Below are positions 42,066 to 53,157 of a DNA stretch of 64,000 bases, one piece after another. Position numbers and translations under genes: made by a program. Position 1 is the stretch's first letter, and each line of letters begins with the position of its first letter. Source of the stretch: Piliocolobus tephrosceles (Eukaryota; Chordata; Mammalia; Primates; Cercopithecidae); the NCBI RefSeq assembly GCF_002776525.5, contig NC_045446.1, forward strand, positions 63,787,829 to 63,851,828, in the 5' to 3' direction. The notes under the pieces were generated by a model. The model was not told the DNA's origin. It was given only the letters and a program-made list of their open reading frames with translations, and searched no databases.

Positions 42066-42430
42066 CGCAGCTTTATTTCTACCAGAGACAATAACTCTAT
42101 TAGAGATAAATGAACTCATGGGCCTGCAGGCTTGCAAAACAGAGAATTTTGCCAAATGTTATACAATTCTGCAGTGAATTCTAGGACTAGAGCAAAACAC
42201 CCACAGGCTCAATTCTGCTTTAAAAAGGAACTATAAAAAACTGGTGGGAAAGGTGTGGGGGTTGGGGGAGACCTTTTTAAAAATATTACAGCAGAACTGA
42301 AACTTTCTTACTTAGGAATATCTAGAAATTGTCCCCATAATATTACAACTTACTTCTGACATGAAATATTTATTAAACTGCTTGCCTATTCAAGATGCAT
42401 AATCTTTTCGGCTCTTAAGAATACAGGTTT
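42066..42430 (-). other. RAB6A: RAB6A intron, unassigned
   Basis: Unique-looking; no exon or named repeat. Confidence 0.45.
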
Positions 42431-42431
42431 A

Positions 42432-42722
42432 GGCTGGGTGTGGTGGCTCACGCCTGTAATCCCAGGACTTTGGGAGGCCAAGGTGGGTGGATCATTTGAG
42501 GTCAGGAGTTCGACTAGCTTGGCCAACATGGTGAAACTCCATCTTCAAATACAAAAATTGGCCAGGTGTGGTGACGGGTGCCTGTAATCCCAGTTACTCA
42601 GGAGGCTGAGGTAGGAGAATCGCTTGCAGCTGGGACGCAGAGGTTGCAGTGAGCCGAGATTGTGCCACTGCACTCCAGCCTAGGTGACAGAGTGAGACTC
42701 TGTCTCAAAACAAAACAAAAAC
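42432..42722 (+). mobile_element. AluS
   Basis: GGCTGGGTGTGGTGGCTCAC to TCTCAAAACAAAACAAAAAC; small deletion at GTTCGACTAGC. Confidence 0.92.
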
Positions 42723-42837
42723 TAAGTTTATTATCAGCTAGCTTGAAAACTGAAAATCTTTTCAAGAGGGAGGCATAGGAAAGGTTTGGCTACTTTGAGT
42801 GGAGCTTGTGAAAATGGAATAAAATTAGGTTTACAGG

Positions 42838-43134
42838 GCCGGGCACAGTGGCTCAAGCCTGTAATCCCAGCACTTTGGGAGGCCAAGACAGGCAGATCAC
42901 AAGGTCAGGAGATCAAGACCATCCTGGCTAACCCGGTGAAACTCCGTCTCTACTAAAAAATACCAAAAAACTAGCCGGGCGAGGTAGCGGGCGCCTGTAG
43001 TCCCAGCTACTGGGGAGGCTGAGGCAGGAGAATGGTGTGAACCTGGGAGGCGGAGCTTGCAGTGAGCCAAGATCACTGCACTCCAGGCTGGGCGACAGAG
43101 CAAGACTCCGTCTCAAAAAAAAAAAAAAAAAAAA
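42838..43134 (+). mobile_element. AluY
   Basis: GGGCCGGGCACAGTGGCTCA, ACTAGCCGGGCGAGGTAGCG, then a 25-base A-run. TTAGGTTTACA on both sides is its target duplication. Confidence 0.93.
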
Positions 43135-43289
43135 ATTAGGTTTACAAGTTTTCAGACTTTTAAATAATTAAAATAGGTTCTCTTTAGTGAAAAGTATATA
43201 ACTAACAAAGTATTCCAGGGCATGTACTGTATATATTCACATATACCTACCTATTTTCATTATATATATACATACACTGCTTCATAACA

Positions 43290-43800
43290 TCTATTTTAAC
43301 ATTCCTTGACATATGGTCCAGCAATTCTATTTGGCGGCATATATTCGAAAGAATTGAAAGCAATGGTTAAACAAATATTTGCATACCAATGTTCATGGCA
43401 GCATTACTGACAATAGCCAAAAGGTGGAAATAACCCACGTGCTATATAATATGTAAGTATATACTATATATTATACACAGTATATCCATAAAATGCAGTA
43501 CTATTCTGCCTTAAAAAGGAAAGAAATTCTGACACCTAATACAATATGGATGAACCTTGAGGACATTATGCAAGTGAAACAAGCCACACACAAAGGAAAA
43601 AATATTATATGAGTTCACTTATATGAGGTACCTAGAGTAATCAAATTCACAAAGTAGAATGGCTGGCTGTCAACGGCTGGGGAAGGGGGAAATGGGGAGT
43701 TATTATTTAATGGGTACATAATGTCAATTTTACAAGAATGAAAAGGGTCTCGATACTGATTTTTGCACAATAGTGTGAACATACTTTAAAAAAATCCTAT
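43290..43800 (+). mobile_element. L1M 3' end
   Basis: ACAATAGCCAAAAGGTGGAA, ATGGATGAACCTTGAGGACA, TTATATGAGGTACCTAGAG and TTATTTAATGGGTACATAAT are standard L1 3'-end landmarks. Truncated and inactive. Confidence 0.8.
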
Positions 43801-43851
43801 TTTGTCTAAGGAAAATGGATACAATCTTAGGATAATGAACACAATCGTAGG

Positions 43852-43936
43852 CACAAACTCCTGGCCTCAAGCAATCCTCTCATCTTGGCCTCCCAAAATG
43901 CTGGGATTTTAGGTGTGAGCCACTATGCCTAGCCCA
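43852..43936 (-). mobile_element. antisense Alu 5'-end fragment
   Basis: Only AACTCCTGGCCTCAAGCAAT to CACTATGCCTAGCC remains. Confidence 0.8.
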
Positions 43937-44020
43937 AGAGTGGCACTCACTAAATATTTTCTGGACTAGTCTATTTTTTCTCCATTCCTATTGTCATTAT
44001 TCATTGTTGAAAAGTACATG

Positions 44021-44325
44021 GGGCCAGGCATGGTGGCTCATGCCTGTAATCCCAGCACTTTGGGAGGCTGAGGTGGGCGGATCACCTAAGGTCAGGAGTT
44101 CCAGGCCAGCCTAGCTAACATGATGAAACCCCGTTTCTACTAAAAATACAAAAAATTAGCCAGATGTGGTGACCGATGCCTGTAATCCCAGCTACTTGAG
44201 AGGCTGAGGGAGAAGAATCGCTTGAACCCAGGAGACAGAGGTTGCAGTGAGCCGAGACTGCACCATTGCATTCCAGCTTGGGCAACAAGAGTGAAAAACT
44301 CCGTCTCAAAAAAAAAGAAAAGAAA
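44021..44325 (+). mobile_element. AluS
   Basis: GGGCCAGGCATGGTGGCTCA to CCGTCTCAAAAAAAAAGAAA. Confidence 0.92.
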
Positions 44326-44394
44326 AGTCATGAATGTTACCTGGTAGACTGACACTTAATTTGGATTTGCTTGTTGCTTCCTAACGTTTAGTTT

Positions 44395-44710
44395 TGCCTT
44401 ACTTTTTGTCAGTAATACTACAGAAGAGATAGTGTCCAGATTCTTAGTGTATCAATATCAGGAGGCACCTTATGCTGGCTTGTGCCCTTACTGGTGAAGT
44501 GAATTTTAGCCATTTGGTAAAATTAAGGTAGAGCTGGTCAAGTTTCTTCACTGCCAAATAACCAACTTTCCTTTTGTAAGTAATAAGTATGAGAGGAGAT
44601 TCTTTGTGATTGTGTATACATCTTATTATTCTTTGTTAAATTTTCACTTAAGGTTTTAATATCAATTGGTGATTTTTGCCCAAATAAATCATTACTGTGA
44701 CATCTGAAAA
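44395..44710 (-). mobile_element. L1M 3' UTR fragment
   Basis: AGATTCTTAGTGTATCAATA, TCAGGAGGCACCTTATG, CACTGCCAAATAACCAACTT and ATCAATTGGTGATTTTTGCC match an antisense L1M 3' UTR by eye; subfamily uncertain. Confidence 0.5.
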
Positions 44711-45290
44711 AAAAGATTACTAAATTTCCTCTCATTGTCTCATGGTCTGCTGAACTCCGGAGCTAGGCTGGGTCAGTAGGGCTATGCAGTGCCTCTTGTG
44801 CCTGTCTCTGTCTCTTGAAGTTCTATTTATTGTCTCTGGAAGGCTTAGCTTGCAGTCTCAGCAGAGGAGTTGACTCCCAGGAAGAGTGAGAGAGATTTGA
44901 GCCTAGTTGATGATATATAAAATACAATGAATTTGTCTCTGTGTCTATCATGTTCTGGCTCCAGAGCAATAAGAGAATTGCTAATGAGTTGGTGCCATCT
45001 TGCATACTTTCTGTATCTTGTCCCTGGGTCTTCTGCTAAGGATTTGCCACCTGCCTCTACTATAGCATCACGTTACAGAGAAAGAAGGAAATCAAAATAT
45101 CTTACCCCAAAATAACATTATTTTTGCCATAAATAGCCCTGCAAAGGGCCATTTTGTGAAGACAAAACTTGCATCTGTAAAACATTTCTATTTACATAAG
45201 TAGATATTTCCCCTTCCAGGTCCTCCTAATGCTGAAGAGAATAACTCAGGGTCTAGCACCTTTTAAAGGTCTAAATAAGAAACACTTGCC
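44711..45290 (-). other. RAB6A: RAB6A intron, unassigned
   Basis: Nothing recognised besides ordinary unique sequence. Confidence 0.45.
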
Positions 45291-45585
45291 ACCAGGCAGT
45301 GTCTCACTCTTGTAATCCTAGCACTTTGGGAGGCCGAGGTGGTTGGATCATTTGAGTCCAGGAGTTCCAGACTGGCCTGGGCAACACAGGGAGACCTTGT
45401 CTCTATAAAAAATTATCCAGGTGTGGTGGTAGGCTCCTGTAGTCCAAGCTATTCAGGAGACTGAGGTGGGAAGAGCATTTGAGCCCAGGAAGTTGAGGCT
45501 GTAGTGAGCTGTGATTATGCCACTGCACTCCAGTCTGAAAGACACAGGGAAACCCTGTCTCAAGAAGAAAAAGAAAAAAAAATTG
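45291..45585 (+). mobile_element. AluJ
   Basis: CACCAGGCAGTGTCTCACTC to CTGTCTCAAGAAGAAAAAG; diverged. Confidence 0.88.
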
Positions 45586-45622
45586 CTTCTAAAGGCAGCC
45601 AACTATGAGACTTCATTTACAT

Positions 45623-45960
45623 TAGCGATCTCCAACCTTTTTGGCACCAGGGACTGGTTTCCTGTAAGATAATTTTTCCATGGACTGGGGTGCAGATAGT
45701 TTTGGGATGAAACCATTCCACATGTGATTATTAGGCATTACTTAGATTCTTGTAAGGAATGTGCAACCTAGATCCTTCCATGTGCAGTTCACAATAGTGT
45801 TTGTGCTCCTAGGAGAATATAATGTTGCCATTGATCTGACAAGAGGCAGAGCTCATGCTGTAATGCTGGCTCACCCGCTGCTCATCTCCTGCTGTGTGGC
45901 CCGGTTCCTGACAGGCCACGGACCAGTACTGGTCTGTGGCCCAGGGGTTGGGGACCCCTG
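45623..45960. mobile_element. hAT-type non-autonomous DNA transposon with 8-bp target duplication
   Basis: Terminal inverted repeats CCAACCTTTTTGGCACCAGG and GGCCCAGGGGTTGGGGACCC bound a 338-bp element. ATTTACAT (45615-45622) and ATCTACAT (45961-45968) form an 8-bp target duplication with one change, as expected for hAT elements. Confidence 0.8.
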
Positions 45961-45992
45961 ATCTACATCGTAAGAACTTTGGTCTCCACAAC

Positions 45993-46199
45993 CTTTTTTT
46001 TTTTTTTTTTTTTGAGACGGAGTCTCGCTCTGTCGCCCAGGCTGGAGTGCAGTGGCCGGATCTCAGCTCACTGCAAGCTCCGCCTCCCGGGTTCACGCCA
46101 TTCTCCTGCCTCAGCCTCCCAGGTAGCTGGGACTACAGGCGCCGCCACCTCGCCCGGCTAGTGTTTTTTTGTATTTTTTAGTAGAGACGGGGTTTCACC
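45993..46199 (-). mobile_element. antisense AluY, 5'-truncated, Old World monkey type
   Basis: 23-base T-run, GAGACGGAGTCTCGCTCTGT, CAGTGGCCGGATCTCAGC, cut off at GACGGGGTTTCACC. Confidence 0.92.
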
Positions 46200-46625
46200 C
46201 CAGACACTCCTATCTATTGATTCCAGGTCTTTAGATAACTCTTTCAATCAACTGACACTCAGAAAACCTCTGAATCCACCTATGATCTACAAGTTCCCCT
46301 CAACCCCCACCACCACTTTTAGTTGTCCTACCTTTCCAGACCAAACCAATGTATACATCATAGGTACTGACTGAGGTGTTATGTTTCCCTAAAATATATA
46401 AAACCAAGCTGTAACCCAACTACTTTAGGCAGATGTTCTCAGAACCTCTTGACTGTGCCTCGGTAGAGGTTGCAGTGAGTGGACATTGCACCACTGCACC
46501 CCAGCCTGGGTGACAGAGCGAGACTCTGTCTCAAAAAAAAAAAAAAAAGACCGACTCGGGCATGATCACTCATATTTGGCTCATAATAGACCTCTTTAAA
46601 TATTTTACAGAGTTTCGCTTTTTTT
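46200..46625 (+). mobile_element. solitary retroviral-type LTR, split by Alu 3' fragment
   Basis: 46200-46462 (AAACCAATGTATACATCATA, AATATATAAAACCAAGCTGT) and 46549-46625 (TTTGGCTCATAATAGACCTC, TTACAGAGTTTCGC) read as an old ERV/MaLR-class LTR; I cannot name the family safely. 46463-46548 is an Alu 3' end. No coding region. Confidence 0.5.
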
Positions 46626-46869
46626 GTCAACACTTTGGAGGAGTGGAAAACTTCTCTTCACATGGTGTAAGGCAGAAGGGGAAAAAGCCTTTTTCCATAA
46701 TTTAATACAGCATTTAATGTGCGTATAGAAAGAGCATAGAGTACAAGCCCGAAAAGAAACTCTAGTATTAACTACCCCATTATTACAGCTTTGTAATCTC
46801 AAGGATATTTACTATCTCTAATTCTTAGATTCATTCTAATAAAAAGGGGATACAGTTGTGAAGTTCAAA

Positions 46870-47500
46870 GGACACAATGATGCTGCTTCTCCTTGGAATA
46901 CCCTCCCAGCTCAATCTGCCTAGCTGACACTCATCCTCCAGGACCCATTCCCTGATAACTCCTTAAAAAGCTTCTCTAACTCACTCCCCAGTTCCTTAAG
47001 TCTTCTCCCTCCTGTCCAATAAAATCTTTTTAAAAAATAGAGACAGTGTCTCACTGTGTTGCCAGGCTGGAGTGCAATGAAAATGTGATCATAACTCACG
47101 GTAGCTTCGAACTCCAGGTTCAAGCAATCCTCCTGCCTCACCCTCCTGAGTAGCTAGGACCATAGGGATGTGCCAAGGCACCCAGCTAATTCTTTCATTT
47201 TCTTGTAGGGATGGGGGTCTTGCTATACTGCCATGGTCTCAAACTCCTGGCCTCCCAAAAGTGTTGGGATCACAGGCATGAGCTACCATGCCCAGCACTA
47301 AAATACATACCCCAAGTAGCACCAGTAGTTCTTCTTTCAAAGTATTTATTGCACTATTGTAATAGCCTATTTTTACTTCTCTTTCCCTCTAGACTTTAAA
47401 CTTCTGGAGAGCAAGGTTCTCATTTCATCTTTGTTGTCCCAGTATCTGACATGCAGTAGATATTTTTCAAAATGTTAGCTAAAACAGTAATTAACGAGTG
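46870..47500 (+). mobile_element. L2 LINE split by antisense AluJ
   Basis: 46870-47035 (TTCTCCTTGGAATACCCTCC, CTCATCCTCCAGGACCC) and 47305-47500 (ACTTCTGGAGAGCAAGGTTC, TCTGACATGCAGTAGATA) are one L2. AluJ lies at 47040-47300. Confidence 0.65.
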
Positions 47501-47526
47501 TGAAAACACATTAGAAAGCAAAAAGT

Positions 47527-47653
47527 GGCCGGGCACAGTAGCTCATGCCTGTAATCCCAGCACTTTGGGAGGCCGACGCAGGCAGATGACCTGAGGTCAG
47601 GAGTTCAAGACTAGCCTGAACAATATGGGTAAACCCCGTCTCTACTAAAAATA

Positions 47654-47689
<36 letters not shown>

Positions 47690-47789
47690 NNNNNNNNNNN
47701 NNNNNNNNNNNNNNNNNNNNNNNNNNNNNNNNNNNNNNNNNNNNNNNNNNNNNNNNNNNNNNNNNNNNNNNNNNNNNNNNNNNNNNNNN

Positions 47790-47836
<47 letters not shown>

Positions 47837-47985
47837 GGGTGTGGTGGCTTGTGCCTATAGTCCCAGATACTAGGGAGGCTGAGGCAGGACAAGCGCTTGA
47901 ACCTGGGAGGCAGAGGTTGCAGTGAGCCAAGATCACACCATTGCAAGAGCGAAACTCTTATCTCCAAAAAAAAAAAAAAAAAAAA
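47527..47985 (+). mobile_element. AluS with assembly gap in its middle A-run
   Basis: Left arm 47527-47660, A-run, N run, A-run, then right arm 47834-47980. The abnormally long central A-run is where assembly failed. Confidence 0.85.
47690..47789. other. assembly gap, 100 N
   Basis: Exactly 100 N flanked by about 32 and 45 A's; true length unknown. Confidence 0.99.
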
Positions 47986-48348
47986 GCAAAAAGTGCAGTA
48001 CAAATGTTTGTATTAGTGCCTTTACTTGCTGGCTGTTTTGGGTACCTATTAAATGTGAATTGTCAGATTAATCCTTTGGGTATAACTATCCACAATACTA
48101 CTTAGCAGACCAATACAGACTTGAGAGAGCTTATTTTCATATTAAGGCAAAGAAAATCTGGCAATACTTATACCCACTGAATCCTCCTGACCTCAAAAAC
48201 AGAGCAAAAAAAGAAATCAATTTATTCAGTTCTAACGGAAAAAGAAATATAAAAAGGATTTCAAATTCACACGCATAACAGGGTTACAGTGAGGGAAAAC
48301 TCTGACTAAATTAGATAAACTTCAACTTGATAATAAATAAATGCCTGC
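47986..48348 (-). other. RAB6A: RAB6A intron, unassigned
   Basis: No exon, no named repeat. Confidence 0.45.
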
Positions 48349-48636
48349 TGGGCGTGGTGGCTCATGCCTGTAATCCCAGCACTTTGGGAGGCTGAGGTGG
48401 GCAGATCACAAGGTCAGGAGATTCAGACCAACCTGGCTAACATGGTGAAACCCGTTTCCACTAAAAATAAAACAAACAAAAAAAAATTAGCTGGGCGTGG
48501 TGGCGGGCTCCTGTAGTCCCAGCTACTCATGAGGCTGAGGCAGGAGAATGGCGTGAACCCAGGAGGTGGAGCTTGCAGTGAGCCGAGACTGCGCCACTGC
48601 ACCACTCCAGCCTGGGTGACAGAGCGAGACTCCGTC

Positions 48637-48676
<40 letters not shown>
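48349..48676 (+). mobile_element. AluY with (TAAA)n tail microsatellite
   Basis: GCTGGGCGTGGTGGCTCATG to GACTCCGTCT, then about nine TAAA units at 48638-48676. Confidence 0.92.
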
Positions 48677-48747
48677 CCAAAAATATAACAACAACAAAAA
48701 AGCCAATGAAGAGTATCTTCAATTAAATATTTAAAAAAGGATTTAAT

Positions 48748-49022
48748 GGCTGGGCGTGGTGGCTCACACCTGTAATCCCAGCACAGGTGGATTACCTGAG
48801 GTCAGGAGTTTAAGAACAGCCTGGCCAACATGGTGAAACTCCGTCTCTACTAAAAATACAAAAATTAGCCAGGCATGGCAGCGAACGCCTGTAATCCCAG
48901 CTACTCAGAAAGCTCAAGCAGGAGAATCGCTTGAACCTGGGAGGCAGAGGTTGCAGTGAGCTGAGATCATGCCACTGCACTCCAGCCTGGATGATAGAGC
49001 GAGACTCCATCTCCAAAAAAAT
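48748..49022 (+). mobile_element. AluS
   Basis: GGCTGGGCGTGGTGGCTCAC, with the ACTTTGGGAGGC box deleted. AAAAAGGATTTAAT flanks both sides as target duplication. Confidence 0.93.
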
Positions 49023-49137
49023 TTAAAAAAGGATTTAATTAACATAAGCAAATATAATTGGAATGAATGAAAGAGACTAAAAGATTGACCAGTAGGTATA
49101 TGAATCAGAGAAATATGTGTTTAAAGAAAGCAACAGG

Positions 49138-49895
49138 GCCAGGTGTGGTGGCTCACGCCTGTAATCCCAACACTTTGGGAAGCTGAGGTGGGTGGATCAT
49201 TTGAGTGTAGGAGTTCGAGACCAGCATGGGCAACATAGCAAGACTGTCTCTTAAAAAAAAAAAAAAAAAAAAAGGCCAGGCGCAGTGGCTCAAGCCTGTA
49301 ATCTCAGCACTTTGGGGGGCCGAGACAGGTAGATCACGAGGTCAGGAGATCGAGACCATCCTGGCTAACATGGTGAAACCCCGTCTCTACTAAAAAATAC
49401 CAAAAAAAACCTAGCCGGGCGAGGTGGCGGGCGCCTGTAGTCCCAGCTACTCGGGAGGCTGAGGTAGGAGAATGGCGTAAACCCAGGAGGCGGAGCTTGC
49501 AGTGAGCTGAGATCCGGCCACTGCACTCCAGCCTGGGCGACAGAGTGAGACTCCATCTCCAAAAAAAAAAGGAAAAAAGAAAAGAAAGTGACAGCCTGGG
49601 CACTGTAGCTTAGGCATGTAATCCCAGTACTTTGGGAGCCCAAAGCAGGAGATCACTTGAGTGCAGGGGTTCAAGACCAGTCTAGCAACATAGTGAGAAC
49701 TCATCTCTACTAAAAATTTAAAAAATTAGGTGTGGTGGTAGACACCCGTAGTCCCTACTTGGGAGGCTGAAGTAGGAGGACTGCTTGAGCCCAGGAGATG
49801 CAGGTTATAGTGAGTTATGATGGCGCCACTACACTCCAGCTTCAGGGACAGAATGAGACTGTTTGAAAAAACAACAACAACAAAAAAGGCTAGAT
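49138..49895 (+). mobile_element. three sense Alus in tandem
   Basis: 49138-49273 left monomer with A-run; 49274-49590 AluY with GAGATCCGGCCACTGCAC; 49592-49890 diverged AluJ. Confidence 0.88.
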
Positions 49896-50018
49896 AAGAG
49901 TAATAGGTTAAAGTGATCCCATAGGCCCTCCCCCATTCTTAACTTTGAAAGTTATTACAAAGAAATACCTCAGGAAAGCTTCCTTGAAAGGCTATGTGTG
50001 AATTCTTTCCCTCTAGAC

Positions 50019-50202
50019 CCGTGGTTCTCAATACCCACGGGGCATCAGAATTACCTGGGAAGCTTAAAAACAAAGAAACACCAGATGCTTGGGCCTCACC
50101 CTCAAAGACTGATTCAGCTGATGTGGGGTGGGGCTGAGTCATTTGTGTTTTATTTAAATATCTCTGGATGATTCTAATGTGCAGCTAGGGTTAAGAACCA
50201 AT
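50019..50202 (+). mobile_element. MER5A-type hAT-Charlie element
   Basis: GTGGTTCTCAATACCCACGG, GGCATCAGAATTACCTGGGA, GCTTGGGCCTCACCC, GATGATTCTAATGTGCAGCT and GGTTAAGAACCAATG; inverted ends are visible. Confidence 0.8.
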
Positions 50203-50203
50203 G

Positions 50204-50505
50204 CTGGCCGGGCGCGGTGGCTCACGCCTATAATCCCAGCACTTTGGAAGGCGGAGGTGGGCGGATCACAAGGTCAGGAGATCAAGACCATCCTGGCTAA
50301 TACAGTGAAACCACGTCTCTACTAAAAAATACAAAAAATTAGCTGGGCGAGGTGACGGGCGCCTGTAGTCCCAGCTACTTGGGAGGCTGAGGCAGGAGAG
50401 TGGCATGAACCTGGGAGACAGAACTTGCAGTGAGCTGAGATCTCGCCACTGTACTCCAGCCTGGGTGACATCTCAAAAAAAAAAAAAAAAAAAAGAAACC
50501 CAATG
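50204..50505 (+). mobile_element. AluY
   Basis: GGCCGGGCGCGGTGGCTCAC to a 20-base A-tail. AACCCAATGCTG after it and AACCAATGCTG before it are the target duplication. Confidence 0.93.
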
Positions 50506-50545
50506 CTGTAATAATAATTTGTAAGGGTGTATGAAACAATCAAAT

Positions 50546-50678
50546 TAATTGATGGGTACTGACGAGTTGATGGGTGCAGCACACCAACATGGTACAAGTA
50601 TACATATGTAACAAACCTGCACGTTATGCACATGTACCCTAGAACTTAAAGTATAATAAAAAAAAAAAAAAAAAAAAA
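50546..50678 (+). mobile_element. recent L1 3' end, strongly 5'-truncated
   Basis: GATGGGTGCAGCACACCAAC, AAACCTGCACGTTATGCACA and ACTTAAAGTATAAT are the young primate L1 3' end, followed by about 20 A. GAAACAATCAAAT at 50533-50545 and 50679-50691 is a perfect 13-bp target duplication. Confidence 0.93.
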
Positions 50679-50691
50679 GAAACAATCAAAT

Positions 50692-50850
50692 CAAATAAGG
50701 GAAGAGAGACACTAATACTGAGTACTTACTTGTGAGGAAAATGTTAATAACCCCATTTTATACAAATCTAAGGCTAAAGAAAGTATTTGCCACAGACCAA
50801 ATAAACGGCAGAGCTGAGATTCCAAAGCTCTTATTTTTTATAATACCTAA
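50692..50850 (-). mobile_element. MIR fragment
   Basis: CCCATTTTATACAAATCTAA, GGCAGAGCTGAGATTCCAA; antisense MIR pattern. Confidence 0.5.
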
Positions 50851-51021
50851 GCTGCCTAGTATAAATGGAGTACTTTTTATATGGAAAGCATTGTGAAAGG
50901 GCTATGTGAAGAAACAGCTAACAATCTTGGGTAAGAATAATTTGTTTTGTAAAACTACTACTATTACACGTAAGTGAGAGACATAAAAAGCTAATCCATT
51001 TTTTTATGACAAAAATTTTAG

Positions 51022-51470
51022 GGTGGGTGCAGTGGCTCATGACTGTAATCCCAGCACTGTGGGAAGCCAAAATGGGAAGATCACTTGGGCCCAGAAGTTC
51101 GAGATCAGCCTGGGAATAAGGAGATCCTGTCTCCAGAGAAAATTACTGTAAAAATATACCAGGTCAGGCGCAGTGGCTCATGCCTATAATCCCAGCACTT
51201 TGGAAGACCACGGTGGGCGGATCACTTGAGGCCTGGAGTTTGAGACCAGCCTGGCCAACATGGCAAAACTCTGTCTTCACCAAAAAATACAAAAAATTAG
51301 CTGGGCATGGTGGCACAGGTGTACAATCCCAGCTACTGGGCAGGCTGAGGCACGAGAATTGCTTGAACCTGGGAGACTGAGGTTGCAGTGAGCTGAGATC
51401 GTGCCATTGCACTCAAACCTGGGCAACACGCAAGACTGTGTCTCAAAAAATAAAAATAAAAATATATCCA
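51022..51470 (+). mobile_element. Alu left monomer followed by AluS
   Basis: 51022-51150 monomer; 51158-51470 AluS ending TCTCAAAAAATAAAAATAAA. Confidence 0.88.
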
Positions 51471-51662
51471 AAATTTTTTAATCTATAGTTTTAATCAATG
51501 TATTTAACAAACTTGGTGCTTTCTCCAAAATATTCCAATTAGATTAAAAGAATCAGTGTCACTAACCTGTACTCAACTCAGGACATCCCCAAGCGGGCCA
51601 AAAAAACTTTACAAAGGTTTTCAAATTCCAACTTACTTCTTGGTTAAATAAAAGAAAAATCT

Positions 51663-51972
51663 GGCCGGGCACGGTGGCTCAAGCCTGTAATCCCAGCACT
51701 TTGGGAGGCCGAGACGGGCGGATCACGAGGTCAGGAGATCAAGACCATTCTGGCTAACGTGGTGAAACCCCGTCTCTACTTAAAAAAAAAAAAAAAAGTA
51801 CAAAAAACTAGCCGGGCGAGGTGGCGGGCACCTGTAGTCCCAGCTACTCGGGAGGCTGAGGCAGGAGAATGGCGTAAACCCGGGAGGCGGAGCTTGCAGT
51901 GAGCCACTGCACTCCAGTCTGGGCGACAGGGCGAGACTCCGTCTCAAAAAAAAAAAAAAAAAAAGAAAAAGA
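51663..51972 (+). mobile_element. AluY, Old World monkey type
   Basis: GGCCGGGCACGGTGGCTCAA, an extra A-run in the central linker, ACTAGCCGGGCGAGGTGGCG; GAAAAATCT flanks both sides. Confidence 0.93.
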
Positions 51973-52111
51973 AAAATCTACTTCTTAAATGCCAATGACG
52001 TGCTAACAAAACAAAGGCTTCTGCTATATTAGGAATCACAGATGACTAAGTATGAGACTAGTACAGTTTGTAATACTTAAAAAAATATTCTCATATTTAC
52101 TGAGTGCCCAC

Positions 52112-52113
<2 letters not shown>

Positions 52114-52155
<42 letters not shown>
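52114..52155 (+). repeat. (TG)21 microsatellite in an Alu tail
   Basis: 42 bases of pure TG directly next to GATGGAGTCTTGCTCTGTCG, in place of the T-run of the antisense Alu. Confidence 0.97.
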
Positions 52156-52156
<1 letters not shown>

Positions 52157-52428
52157 TGGAGTCTTGCTCTGTCGCCCAGGCTGGAATACAGTGGTGCAAT
52201 CTTGGCTGACTGCAACCTCTTCCTCCCGGGGTTCAAGCGTCGCCTAAGCCTCCTGAGTAGCCAGGATTACCGGCGTGTGACACCACGCCCGGCTAATTTT
52301 TTTGTATTTTTAGTAGAGACGGAGTTTCACCACGTTGGTCAGGCTGGTCTTGAACTCCTGACCTGATGATCCACCCAACTCGGCCTTCCAAAGTGTTGAG
52401 ATTACAGGTGTGAGCCATCGCGCCCAGC
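52156..52428 (-). mobile_element. antisense AluS
   Basis: GATGGAGTCTTGCTCTGTCG to CATCGCGCCCAGCC. Confidence 0.92.
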
Positions 52429-52444
52429 CGAGTATCCACTTTCT

Positions 52445-52667
52445 TTTCTTTTTTTTTTTTTGAGACGGAGTCTTGCTCCGTGGCCCAGGCTGGAGTGCAG
52501 TGGTGCGATCTCGGCTCACTGTAAGCTCTGCCTCCCGGATTCACGCCATTCTCCTGCCTCAGCCTCCCGAGTAGCTGGGACTATAGGCGCCCGCCACCAC
52601 GCCCGGCTAATTTTTTGTATTTTTAGTAGAGACGGGGTTTCACCGAGTTAGCCAGGATGGTCTCAAT
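52445..52667 (-). mobile_element. antisense AluY, 5'-truncated, with 16-bp target duplication
   Basis: T-run to CCAGGATGGTCTCAAT, bounded by CGAGTATCCACTTTCT on both sides (about 52429 and 52668). Confidence 0.93.
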
Positions 52668-52683
52668 CGAGTATCCACTTTCT

Positions 52684-53150
52684 AGAAGACATTCTAGCGC
52701 ATCCTTGCTGGAACAGCTTCTTCCCCCAAGAAACTTTTATTTGTAATTTCTAGGGGGCAACAGACATATTTAAGTTGCAGTGACAGCTAGTACAGGAATT
52801 AGTTCAGGGACGATGACAAGTTGAATATGGTTCTCTGTAGAAACTTTCAAGTTGAATATTTTAGCCCATTATTTTAGGGTTAAAAAATTTTTTAGGGATA
52901 ATTTTAATGTAAAGGGATACACTGGAGAAGGAGATTTCAAAATAATATCACTATGACTACCAGTTCTTACCTTATGAAGTTAACTAAGTATTTTATAGGC
53001 AGAAATACCACCCTTCAAAGAGCAATCAAAGCTAATCAGTTTTACCAACTTACAGAAAAAATTCCATTATGAAAACAAACGTTGTCAGAGTAAGGAGTGT
53101 TTTATACATAACTGAATTCTTATATGAGTGTTCATTATTTGTGGCCTTTT
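52684..53150 (-). other. RAB6A: RAB6A intron, unassigned
   Basis: AT-rich unique sequence; no exon. Confidence 0.45.
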
Positions 53151-53157
53151 GACTTTT

